Source: an uncultured Burkholderiales bacterium
GTDB taxonomy: Bacteria; Pseudomonadota; Gammaproteobacteria; Burkholderiales; Burkholderiaceae_E
Length of the DNA: 6,647 nucleotides
NCBI GenBank assembly: GCA_903923345.1
Contig: CAIXXI010000133.1
Span: 1-6,647 of the forward strand
Direction of reading: 5' to 3'
Shown here one piece after another: positions 1 through 6,443 of this stretch; the first letter of the stretch is position 1; the number at the start of each line of letters is the position of its first letter. The translations under genes and the position numbers were made by a program. The notes beneath the pieces were generated by a model. It searched no databases. It saw only the letters and a program-made list of their open reading frames with translations, and had not been told where the DNA came from.

Positions 1-512
1 CCGGCGGCATCCTGGACGATCTCCCGGACCGCAACCCCTGACTCGGTGATCTTCAAGACCCGACCGAAATTTTGCCCGATGTGATTGCCCACCCGAACCT
101 GATGCAATTGCGAGTCCACTTTGAGCAGGGCCACATGGCTGCCACCCAGGCGCAAATTGCCGACCATCTGAAGGGCATCCAGCGGAAACGCCTCGAGGGC
201 TTCACGCCTGCGCTTCAGGTCGGGCTGCAGGCCGTTGCCCATCGATGCCGGCGCAGTCGCTGCCGCAGCCATCAGCACCTTGAGCTTGCCTTGATTGAAG
301 GGATCGACCTCACCGACCGTGCGATATCGAAACGGCTCGAATTGCTTCGGCTCGGCGACTTTCTCGACCACGGCCGGTGTCGACTGTCGGGTCTGGTCCA
401 TCCAGGTCTGGAGGTCCTGATGCCCGCTTTCACAGGCAGTCAGCATCATCGTCAGTGTGACCAGCCCAGCGACTTTCACACTGCGCGCCCTGCTCACGTC
501 AGGAAGATTCAT
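1..512 (-). CDS. pilP: Type IV pilus inner-membrane lipoprotein PilP (3' end cut by window edge)
   Basis: PilP is a periplasmic lipoprotein of the pilus alignment subcomplex. It binds the PilN-PilO heterodimer and contacts the PilQ secretin, linking inner and outer membrane parts of the machine. I translated 170 codons from the ATG at 512. A short signal sequence ends in the lipobox L24-T25-A26-C27, so Cys27 would be lipidated. A flexible segment with the family's DPF motif follows (residues 70-72). Next comes the conserved stretch DLKRRREALEAF (98-109) leading into MVGNL, and then the beta-rich HR domain with VGNHIGQNFG (141-150). The family is usually about 175-180 residues, so only about ten codons are missing at the left edge. 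The start overlaps the pilO stop as ATGA. A GGAGG lies 10 nt upstream of it, inside pilO. pilQ would be expected just outside the window. Confidence 0.93.
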   Translation of the reverse strand, partial: MNLPDVSRARSVKVAGLVTLTMMLTACESGHQDLQTWMDQTRQSTPAVVEKVAEPKQFEPFRYRTVGEVDPFNQGKLKVLMAAAATAPASMGNGLQPDLKRRREALEAFPLDALQMVGNLRLGGSHVALLKVDSQLHQVRVGNHIGQNFGRVLKITESGVAVREIVQDAA

Positions 513-1192
513 TTCTTCTTGGCCTCCGCTGCCTTCTTCTTCGCTGCCTCGGCACGCTGCTGCGCGATTTCCTCGGCATCCAGGTATCGGAAGGTCTTGG
601 CTGTTGCATCCATCGTGAGCAGAACGGTCTTGTCCTGCTGCTGGATCGACAGATTGTTGAGCGTCACGATTCGCGGAAGGTTGGCCAGATCGCTGGCGAA
701 GGCCCCGAGGTCATGATAGTTGCCCACCACCCGAACAGTGATCGGCAGCTCGGCGTAGTAGTCGCGAATCACGACCTGACCCGGCTTGAAGAGTTGCAAC
801 TGGGCACCCCGGCCCACGCCGGCCTGGTTGATGTCCGACAGCAGGGCATCCATTTCTGCCTTGCTCGGCAACTGCTTCTCGAGCTGGCTCACATACTGGG
901 CAACCTGCTCCTTCTGTTTGCGCAGCAGCGGCAGATTCACCGCCTGCCGGATCTTGTCGGCGTACTGCTCCTTGAGTTTGACTTCCTCGATCCGGCCGGC
1001 ATCGAGTTCATCGAGCAGGCCGCTCCAGTAGAGCGACCAGCCCACCGCAAGCAGGCCGGCAAACACCGCGCAAAACAGCACGCCGCGAGGCAGGCTCGGC
1101 CACAGGCCGGGATGTCGGCCGCGCAAGCCCTGGAACTGGGAGGCGACCCGGTCCTTGTCGAATTTCAGGCTGGGCAGGGAGAGCTTGGGCAT
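509..1192 (-). CDS. pilO: Type IV pilus assembly protein PilO
   Basis: PilO is a bitopic inner-membrane protein that pairs with PilN in the periplasm and helps connect PilM-PilN to PilP-PilQ. The 227-residue product has a cytoplasmic N-terminal part (1-35), one membrane segment (about 37-58, GVLFCAVFAGLLAVGW), a coiled coil (about 61-110) and a ferredoxin-like domain (about 111-205, with ITVRVVGNYHDLGAFASDLA). The last dozen residues form an Ala/Lys tail (AAKKKAAEAKKK). I chose the ATG at 1192. An in-frame TTG at 1219 would add nine residues and sit 2 bp from the pilN stop, but I see no clear ribosome binding site for it, and only a weak GGA before the ATG. The gene lies 29 bp downstream of pilN and overlaps pilP by 4 bp. 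Identity is firm from domain layout and gene order; the start is less certain. Confidence 0.93.
   Translation of the reverse strand: MPKLSLPSLKFDKDRVASQFQGLRGRHPGLWPSLPRGVLFCAVFAGLLAVGWSLYWSGLLDELDAGRIEEVKLKEQYADKIRQAVNLPLLRKQKEQVAQYVSQLEKQLPSKAEMDALLSDINQAGVGRGAQLQLFKPGQVVIRDYYAELPITVRVVGNYHDLGAFASDLANLPRIVTLNNLSIQQQDKTVLLTMDATAKTFRYLDAEEIAQQRAEAAKKKAAEAKKK
523..527 (-). promoter_or_regulatory. Ribosome binding site of pilP inside the pilO Lys-rich tail
   Basis: GGAGG on the minus strand is 10 nt before the pilP ATG at 512. The intervening purines encode the last Lys codons of PilO. This supports the ATG start over an in-frame GTG five codons downstream. Confidence 0.6.
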
Positions 1193-1221
1193 GATGGTCC
1201 GTGGGTGTATCGGTCGCAAAC

Positions 1222-1962
1222 TCAGCCGGCCTGACCGAGCTTGACCCGCCCGGTCGAATCGGTTCGGGGCGCCGATTTGCTGCGCTCATCCGCTGGCGGC
1301 GCTGACTTCTTGATCATCGCGTTGAGCGAAAACTCGAAGACCTTGCGCGCTTCCTTTTCCTTCTGATTCGCGCCTGCAGCCGGCGCAATCTCCTTGAGCG
1401 CGACTTCCTTGATCTCGGTCAGCTCAGGACGTTCGATCCAGGGGCTGCGGTCGGTCAGATTGCGCAGCAGTTCGGCCACCCGCTCGTTGGTCTGGGCATG
1501 GCCTACCAGGGTCACCTTGCGGTCATCCTGCTTGAGCTGGCGAAGATACAAACCCTCGGGCGCGAGCTTGACCAGTTCATCGAACAGGTGAACCGGCACG
1601 GTTCGATCGCTCTGGAGGTTCTCGACCGCAAGCTGGCGCGCCTTGAGCGCGGCGATTTCTTCCCGCAGGGTCCGGATCTCGGCGATTTCTTTGTCCAGGC
1701 GCGTGTTCTCGGTCTGGATGAATGTATTGCGACCCCGCTGCGTGTCGATCTGATGGCTGATCGCCATGCCACCGGCCAGCACGGCCGCGCCGCCAGCCAG
1801 TCCGACCACAATCAGCCGGGTCATGAAATCCCGCTTGCGTCGCTCGCGGGCCGCTTCCCGATGGGGCAGCAGGTTGATCCGGATCGGTGCAACTCGATGC
1901 GGCGTGTCCGGGGCCGCGATCTGCGTGGCGGCCATCTTGCCGAAGATCGTTCGCCGGCTCAT
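1222..1962 (-). CDS. pilN: Type IV pilus assembly protein PilN, with extended ends
   Basis: PilN is a bitopic inner-membrane protein. Its cytoplasmic INLLP peptide docks into PilM, and its periplasmic domain pairs with PilO. The 246-residue product carries the diagnostic motif RINLLPHRE at residues 28-36. A basic stretch (ARERRKR) follows, then a membrane segment at about 49-68, a coiled coil at about 76-117 and the periplasmic ferredoxin-like domain (about 120-216). The family usually starts within a few residues of INLLP and is near 180-200 residues. Here about 27 residues precede the motif and about 30 hydrophilic residues (APPADERSKS onward) follow the fold. The ATG at 1962 overlaps the pilM TGA as ATGA and has AGAAGG 8 nt upstream, which supports this start over an internal Met at residue 10. 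Translation is probably coupled to pilM. Confidence 0.93.
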   Translation of the reverse strand: MSRRTIFGKMAATQIAAPDTPHRVAPIRINLLPHREAARERRKRDFMTRLIVVGLAGGAAVLAGGMAISHQIDTQRGRNTFIQTENTRLDKEIAEIRTLREEIAALKARQLAVENLQSDRTVPVHLFDELVKLAPEGLYLRQLKQDDRKVTLVGHAQTNERVAELLRNLTDRSPWIERPELTEIKEVALKEIAPAAGANQKEKEARKVFEFSLNAMIKKSAPPADERSKSAPRTDSTGRVKLGQAG

Positions 1963-3071
1963 TGATCAAACCTTCTCATTGCAAGGCCGCAGCTGACCAT
2001 CAACGCGGGTGCATCCACCTGAAGCTGGCGCTCGCGCACGCCCGACCCGATCTCCATGCCCTGGAACGGGCTCATGATCTCGGTGGCAACCTGCGTGCGT
2101 TCGGCGATGGCCTCGGCCAGGCCGGGCGTCACCGCACCGCCGCCCGCCAGGAAGACCCGGTCGATCCGGGTAAAGGGTGTGGAGGCATAGAAGAACTGCA
2201 GCGCACGCGCAATCTCGGTGGCTGCCTGGTCGACAAACGGTGCCAGCACTTCGGCGACATAGTTGGTCGGCAGATCACCACTGCGCTTGCGCAGCTCGGC
2301 TTCTTCGACGCTCAGGCCGTAGCAGCGCACGATGTCCTGGGTGAGCACCCCGCCGCCAAAGGGCTGCTCGCGCTCGAAGACTGTCTTGCCCTCATGCACC
2401 ACCGTCAGGCTGGTCGTGGCTTGCCCGATGTCGAAGACGGCCAGCACCATGCCGGCCCCTGCGCCCGGCAAAAAGCTGCAGACATGGTCGATGGCCAGAC
2501 GAGCGGCATAAGGCTGCACATCGACCACGATCGGCTTGAGTCCGGCCATTTCGGCGATCGCCACGCGGTCTTCGATGCGCTCCTTGCGCGAGGCGGCCAG
2601 CAGCACCTCGACATCATCGGGCGACTGCTCCGATGGGCCCAGGATCTGGAAATCCAGATTGACCTCATCGATCGGGAACGGAATGTACTGGCTGGCTTCA
2701 GACTCGACCTGAACCTCGTAGTCTTCTTCGAGCAGCCCGGCCGGCAGCATGATGCGCTTGGTGATCACCTCTGAAGAAGGCAGCGCCAGCGCAGCAACCC
2801 GGGCTCTCGTGCCGGTGCGGCGGATGGCACGCGTCATGGCGCTGGCCACCGCCTCGGGCTTTTCGACATGACCATCCACGATCGCGCCGCGCTCGATCGG
2901 TTCGATCGCATAGCGCTCGAGCTTCATGCCGGTGCGGGTGCCAGGAACCAGTTCGACCAGCTTGACGCTGGATGCAGTCACATCGATGCCCAGCAGGGGC
3001 TGCGATGCGCCGCGTTTCATGGTCGGAAAGCTGAAGGCCACGACTTGTCCATCACGGTTCGTTGGGTCCAT
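1959..3071 (-). CDS. pilM: Type IV pilus assembly ATPase-fold protein PilM
   Basis: PilM is a cytoplasmic FtsA/actin-like protein that binds ATP and the PilN N-terminal tail, anchoring the alignment subcomplex on the inner face of the membrane. From the ATG at 3071 the product is 370 residues. The first phosphate loop is LLGIDVTASSVKLVEL (26-41), the second is FDIGQATTSL (213-222), and the adenosine-side motif is FLAGGGAVTPGL (307-318). The family sequence QYIPFPIDEVNLDFQIL lies at 128-144. Relatives begin only about 10-20 residues before LLGID, so the ATG at 3071 may be too early. The in-frame choices are GTG 3104, ATG 3071, GTG 3041 (with GGA 6 nt upstream, giving MAFSFPTMKRG) and ATG 3020 (353 residues, close to the usual size). 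None has a strong ribosome binding site. It is the first gene of the pil operon and divergent from ponA. Confidence 0.93.
   Translation of the reverse strand: MDPTNRDGQVVAFSFPTMKRGASQPLLGIDVTASSVKLVELVPGTRTGMKLERYAIEPIERGAIVDGHVEKPEAVASAMTRAIRRTGTRARVAALALPSSEVITKRIMLPAGLLEEDYEVQVESEASQYIPFPIDEVNLDFQILGPSEQSPDDVEVLLAASRKERIEDRVAIAEMAGLKPIVVDVQPYAARLAIDHVCSFLPGAGAGMVLAVFDIGQATTSLTVVHEGKTVFEREQPFGGGVLTQDIVRCYGLSVEEAELRKRSGDLPTNYVAEVLAPFVDQAATEIARALQFFYASTPFTRIDRVFLAGGGAVTPGLAEAIAERTQVATEIMSPFQGMEIGSGVRERQLQVDAPALMVSCGLAMRRFDQ
1971..1976 (-). promoter_or_regulatory. Ribosome binding site of pilN inside the pilM 3' end
   Basis: AGAAGG on the minus strand lies 8 nt before the pilN ATG at 1962, within the last codons of pilM. 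Together with the ATGA overlap it fixes the pilN start and implies translational coupling. Confidence 0.65.
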
Positions 3072-3123
3072 GCCGCCAGGTCGGGGGCCAGCAGCGCCAA
3101 TCACTCCGGGCGATATGAAGACC

Positions 3124-3145
3124 CAGTGAGACTTTGGTCACACTG
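3124..3145. promoter_or_regulatory. CRP/Vfr-like inverted repeat between pilM and ponA
   Basis: Nine-base arms CAGTGAGAC (3124-3132) and GTCACACTG (3137-3145) are reverse complements at 8 of 9 positions across a 4-nt centre. The core at 3127-3142 reads TGAGA-N6-TCACA on the plus strand. This matches the CRP consensus TGTGA-N6-TCACA at 9 of 10 fixed positions and fits the looser TGNGA half-site of Pseudomonas Vfr. It sits about 25-70 bp upstream of the possible pilM starts and about 150 bp upstream of the proposed ponA -10 box, so pilM is the more likely target. That a CRP-family regulator binds here is inference from the motif alone. Confidence 0.45.
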
Positions 3146-3249
3146 TATCGCTTCAATCTGTGGGAAGGTCCGCTCCCGGTATCCGTCGGTCATGCTGACC
3201 GCTCCGTTCGTCGAACAGACCGGAAAACCCCTGATCTACGCTGTGCAAT

Positions 3250-3262
3250 CGGCTCCGAGCCG
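3250..3262. repeat. Short perfect inverted repeat upstream of the ponA -10 box
   Basis: CGGCTC (3250-3255) and GAGCCG (3257-3262) are exact reverse complements around one central C. The repeat lies 22 bp before the TATAAT box, covering the upstream edge of where a -35 element would sit. It could be an operator. As RNA its one-base loop would be too tight without opening inner pairs. Confidence 0.35.
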
Positions 3263-3274
3263 CGGTTATAAAAC

Positions 3275-3295
3275 GGTCGATCGGTATAATCGACC
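3275..3295. repeat. Perfect inverted repeat flanking the ponA -10 box
   Basis: GGTCGAT (3275-3281) and ATCGACC (3289-3295) are exact reverse complements with a 7-nt spacer. The repeat encloses the candidate TATAAT at 3285-3290. A dimeric protein bound here would block RNA polymerase, so the geometry is that of a repressor operator. No regulator is identified. Confidence 0.4.
3285..3290 (+). promoter_or_regulatory. Candidate -10 box of the ponA promoter
   Basis: A perfect TATAAT stands in an otherwise GC-rich spacer, 33 bp before the ponA ATG. It predicts a start site near 3297 and a leader of about 27 nt. I see no good -35 hexamer at 16-19 bp spacing, and the bases before the box (CGG) are only close to an extended -10 TGn. 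The promoter may therefore be weak or activator-dependent. Confidence 0.5.
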
Positions 3296-3323
3296 TCCCT
3301 CTCTCATCTTGTCGGCCGTCCCC

Positions 3324-5690
3324 ATGACCCCACTGCGCGCGCGCCTCGCGCGAGGCCCACAGCGCGTACCACAGCAGGCTCGGGCGCAAGGCGGGTTCGG
3401 TGTGCTGGCCGTGATGGGCCTGCTGATCGGCATTCCCCTGGCACTCGCGGTGGCTGCCGCCTGTGTGCTGGGGCTGACTGCATTGCTGGCCTCTGATCGC
3501 CTGCCGTCAATGGAAGTCCTGACCGATTACCGCCCCAAGGTGCCGCTTCGGATTTATTCGTCAGAAGGCACCCTGATCGGGGAGTTCGGCGAAGAGCGGC
3601 GCAGCGTCGTGCGCATCGACGAGGTGCCCGCGGTCATGAAGCAGGCCATTCTGGCTGCCGAGGATGACCGCTTTTTTGAACACAGCGGCGTCGACCTGGT
3701 CGGTATCGCCAGGGCCGCACTGGCCAATGTGGTGGCGGGTGGCAAGGCGCAGGGCGCCAGCACGATCACCATGCAGCTGGCTCGCAATTTTTTCCTCTCG
3801 AATGAGCGCAGCTACAGCCGCAAGGTCTACGAGATCCTGCTGGCCTTTCGTATCGAAAAGACGCTGAGCAAGGAGCAGATCCTCGAGATCTATCTCAACC
3901 AGATCTTCCTGGGGCAGCGGGCCTACGGCTTTGCGTCAGCCTCGCAGATCTATTTCGGCAAGCCGCTCGCCAAGATCAGCGCTGCCGAAGCGGCCATGCT
4001 GGCCGGACTGCCCAAAGCCCCCTCGGCATTCAACCCGGTGGTCAATCCCAAGCGCGCCCGAATCCGCCAGGAATACATCCTGGGCCGCATGAAGAACCTG
4101 GGCTATCTGAATGAATCGCAGTACCAGGCCGCCATCAACGAGCCCCTGGCCCTGCAGCCCGATCGCGGCGACTACGCCCTGAAGGCGCCCTACGTCGCCG
4201 AGCTGGCCCGAATGCTCACCGTCGAGCAGTTTCGTGAAGAGGCCTACACCGCGGGCCTGAATGTCTACACCACCATCAAGGCTGCCGATCAGCGCGCCGC
4301 CAACGCGGCGATCAAGACCGGCGTGCTCAACTATGACCGGCGCTATGGCTACCGCGGGCCAGAGGCCTGGGTGGAGTTGCCCGCCGATGCGACCCGACGT
4401 GAAGAAAAAATCGAAGAGGCACTGCTCGAAGCCGGTGACATCGATGACTTCCTGCCGGCCGTGATCACCGCCGTCGGTCCCCGATCGATGCATGTCGCCC
4501 GCAGCCGCGGCCAGAAGATCGAGATCGGCCCCGAGGGCCTTCGCTTCGTCGCGAACTGGATGCCCGACCGAGGCGCTGCCAATCGACGCTTCAAGCCAGG
4601 CGCTGTCATCCGAATCTCCGAAGGCAGCAAGGGCTGGGAGGTCACGCAGTTGCCCGAGGTGCAGGCGGCACTGGTGTCGGCCCGAACCGAAGACGGGGCG
4701 GTCATGGCCATGGTCGGCGGCTTCGATTTCAACCGCAACAAGTTCAATCGAGCCACCCAGGCCTGGCGCCAACCGGGTTCGAGTTTCAAGCCCTTCATCT
4801 ACTCGGCCGCGCTCGAAAAGGGCTTCATGGCCTCGACCCTGATCAACGACGCACCCATTACCGTTCCGGCTGCGGTCACGGGTGGGCAGGCCTGGAATCC
4901 AAAGAACTACGACGGCACCTTCGACGGCCCGATGACCATGCGCACCGCGCTGTCCCGCTCGAAGAACATGGTCTCGATCCGCTTGCTGCAAAAGATCGGT
5001 CCGACCTACGGGCAGGACTACATCACCCGCTTCGGCTTCGATGCCGAGCGGCACCCGCCTTACCTCACCATGGCGCTCGGAGCAGGCTCGGTCACACCGG
5101 CGCAAATGGTGGGTGGCATCTCGGTCTTCGCCAATGGCGGCTACCGGGTCACACCCTACGTCATCGCACGGGTCACCAACGGCAGCGGCAAAGTGATCGC
5201 ACAGGCTCAGCCGTCCCGCGAGGGAGACGAATCCGCCCGGACCATCGATGCCCGCAACGCCTTCATCATGGACAGCCTGATGCGCGATGTGGTTCGCAAG
5301 GGCACAGCCACCGCTGCCCTGCGGCTCAAGCGCGGCGACCTGGCCGGCAAGACCGGCACGACCAACGATTCATTCGATGCCTGGTTCGTCGGCTATGGCG
5401 GCAAGCTCGCTGCAGCAGCCTGGGTGGGCTTCGATCGGCCTCACAAGCTGGGCGATCGCGAAACCGGTGGCGGATTGGCCCTGCCGATCTGGATCAATTA
5501 CATGGCGACCGGGCTCAACGGCATGCCGGAGCGCGCTGCGAAGACGCCTCCAGGCGTGGTGCAGATCAACGGCGAGTGGTACATGGCCGAAACCACGCCA
5601 GGCAAGGGCATTGCCTCACTCGGCGTGGTGTTCGACAACGGACTGGGCGGCGGCGCCCGAGGCGAGGAAGTCCGCGACCAGCTGTTCTGA
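3324..5690 (+). CDS. ponA: Bifunctional class A penicillin-binding protein 1A
   Basis: This enzyme (also called mrcA) polymerises lipid II glycan strands and cross-links them in the periplasm. The 788-residue product has a basic cytoplasmic N-terminus (1-26) and one membrane anchor (about 27-56). The GT51 glycosyltransferase follows, with AAEDDRFFEHSGVD and likely catalytic Glu113, GASTITMQLARN (144-155), RKVYE (166-170) and ILEIYLN (186-192). An OB-like insert (about 335-445) precedes the transpeptidase. The latter has GSSFKP with nucleophile Ser486 and Lys489, SKN at 546-548 and KTGT at 676-679. All catalytic motifs are intact, and the length fits PBP1A (E. coli 850). The ATG at 3324 follows a TATAAT box and gives a normal short N-terminus. 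The frame is open further upstream, but those residues do not resemble the family. No clear Shine-Dalgarno sequence precedes the ATG. Confidence 0.96.
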   Translation: MTPLRARLARGPQRVPQQARAQGGFGVLAVMGLLIGIPLALAVAAACVLGLTALLASDRLPSMEVLTDYRPKVPLRIYSSEGTLIGEFGEERRSVVRIDEVPAVMKQAILAAEDDRFFEHSGVDLVGIARAALANVVAGGKAQGASTITMQLARNFFLSNERSYSRKVYEILLAFRIEKTLSKEQILEIYLNQIFLGQRAYGFASASQIYFGKPLAKISAAEAAMLAGLPKAPSAFNPVVNPKRARIRQEYILGRMKNLGYLNESQYQAAINEPLALQPDRGDYALKAPYVAELARMLTVEQFREEAYTAGLNVYTTIKAADQRAANAAIKTGVLNYDRRYGYRGPEAWVELPADATRREEKIEEALLEAGDIDDFLPAVITAVGPRSMHVARSRGQKIEIGPEGLRFVANWMPDRGAANRRFKPGAVIRISEGSKGWEVTQLPEVQAALVSARTEDGAVMAMVGGFDFNRNKFNRATQAWRQPGSSFKPFIYSAALEKGFMASTLINDAPITVPAAVTGGQAWNPKNYDGTFDGPMTMRTALSRSKNMVSIRLLQKIGPTYGQDYITRFGFDAERHPPYLTMALGAGSVTPAQMVGGISVFANGGYRVTPYVIARVTNGSGKVIAQAQPSREGDESARTIDARNAFIMDSLMRDVVRKGTATAALRLKRGDLAGKTGTTNDSFDAWFVGYGGKLAAAAWVGFDRPHKLGDRETGGGLALPIWINYMATGLNGMPERAAKTPPGVVQINGEWYMAETTPGKGIASLGVVFDNGLGGGARGEEVRDQLF

Positions 5691-5712
5691 TCAGCTCGCC
5701 TACTGGATCAGA
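5686..5712. terminator. Possible bidirectional hairpin between convergent ponA and response regulator genes
   Basis: TCTGATC (5686-5692) and GATCAGA (5706-5712) are exact reverse complements with a 13-nt loop. They span both stop codons (ponA TGA 5688-5690, regulator TAG 5702-5700). The stem is short, AT-containing and lacks a T-tract on either side, so intrinsic termination is doubtful. The position between convergent genes is the main argument. Confidence 0.25.
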
Positions 5713-6371
5713 CCGTTCTTCATGGCGTAATAGGTCACGTCGCTGTTTGACTTGAGGCTGAGCTTCTCGAGAACCCGCGACCGGTAGGTGCTGATCGTCT
5801 TGAAGCTCAGGTTCAGCACATTGGCGATGGCCGTGACCGATTCGCCCTTGGCCAGGCGCAAAAAGACCTGAAGTTCGCGGTCCGACAACTGGGCATGGGG
5901 CGGCTCGTCGCCGTTGCCACCGAGCCCATTGGCCAGCATGTCCCCGACGGCCTCCGAGACGAAGCGCCGACCCTGAGCCACCGATCGGATGGCGCGCAAC
6001 AGATCTGCCGGATCGCAGTCCTTGGGCAGATAGCCGCTGGCGCCGAGCTTGAGCATCTGCAAGGCGTAGTGCTGCTCGGGAAACGACGACAGCATCAGCA
6101 CCGGCAGATCGGGTTTGCGCAGGCGCACTGCACGCAGGACGTCGACTCCGTTCTGGCCCGGCATCGAAATATCGAGCAGCAGGACGTCGCAGGCATCGCT
6201 GCGCACGAAATCCATCGCCTCCCGGCCACTGGATGCCTCGCGCACACCCTCCATATCCGGCTGACCGGTCAGAAACTGACGGAAGCCGGCGCGGACGATC
6301 GGATGGTCGTCGCAGATGACGACCTTGAGTTTCTTGGTTGGCTGACTCTGGATCACTGGCATGTCCTCCAT
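5700..6371 (-). CDS. NarL/FixJ-family response regulator with LuxR-type DNA-binding domain
   Basis: This is a cytoplasmic two-component transcription regulator. From the ATG at 6371 it has 223 residues. The receiver domain (about 15-130) has the acidic pair D21-D22, phosphoacceptor Asp67 in LLLDISMPG, switch Ser95 and invariant Lys117 in GYLPKD. A linker leads to a LuxR/GerE helix-turn-helix (about 160-221) with LSDRELQVFLRLAKGES and the recognition part NLSFKTISTYRSRVLEKL. The domains are complete. The first Met gives MEDMPVIQ. A second ATG at 6362 has GGAGG only 2 nt upstream, which is too close to be convincing, so the start could be three codons later. The gene converges on ponA with 9 bp between stops and is divergent from a histidine kinase, its probable partner. 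Targets cannot be read from the sequence. Confidence 0.93.
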   Translation of the reverse strand: MEDMPVIQSQPTKKLKVVICDDHPIVRAGFRQFLTGQPDMEGVREASSGREAMDFVRSDACDVLLLDISMPGQNGVDVLRAVRLRKPDLPVLMLSSFPEQHYALQMLKLGASGYLPKDCDPADLLRAIRSVAQGRRFVSEAVGDMLANGLGGNGDEPPHAQLSDRELQVFLRLAKGESVTAIANVLNLSFKTISTYRSRVLEKLSLKSNSDVTYYAMKNGLIQ

Positions 6372-6402
6372 GTGGGCACCGTAATTGCTGACGATGGGTT
6401 GA

Positions 6403-6421
6403 GGCCCGAATGGCTCGGGTC
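6403..6421. repeat. Inverted repeat in the divergent regulator/kinase spacer
   Basis: GGCCCGA (6403-6409) and TCGGGTC (6415-6421) pair over 7 bp, one of them G-T, around a 5-nt loop; the inner five pairs are perfect. The repeat lies 32 bp from the regulator start and 22 bp from the proposed kinase start. It could be an operator shared by both genes or a leader hairpin. I see no convincing -35/-10 pair in this 72-bp spacer. Confidence 0.3.
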
Positions 6422-6430
6422 CGCTTAGAC

Positions 6431-6435
6431 AGAGG
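6431..6435 (+). promoter_or_regulatory. Ribosome binding site that favours a GTG start for the kinase
   Basis: AGAGG ends 8 nt before the GTG at 6444 but 17 nt before the ATG at 6453. Normal spacing therefore points to the GTG as the start. Confidence 0.5.
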
Positions 6436-6443
6436 CAACTGCC

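Noticed and set aside
72..716. Plus-strand open frame across pilP and pilO
   Set aside because: Both genes are convincingly coded on the minus strand with family motifs and an ATGA overlap; this translation resembles nothing known to me.
1887..2774. A 295-codon plus-strand open frame over pilM
   Set aside because: It is a shadow of pilM, rich in His, Arg and Gln with no domain, and starts inside pilN on the other strand.
2868..3323. Upstream in-frame extension of ponA (152 codons)
   Set aside because: It overlaps the pilM 5' end and the promoter region and does not resemble a PBP N-terminus. The frame simply lacks stops.
3936..5105. A 389-codon open frame on the minus strand inside ponA
   Set aside because: It is antisense to the intact PBP1A gene, which has every catalytic motif. 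The translation has no recognisable domain, and long shadow frames are common in GC-rich DNA.
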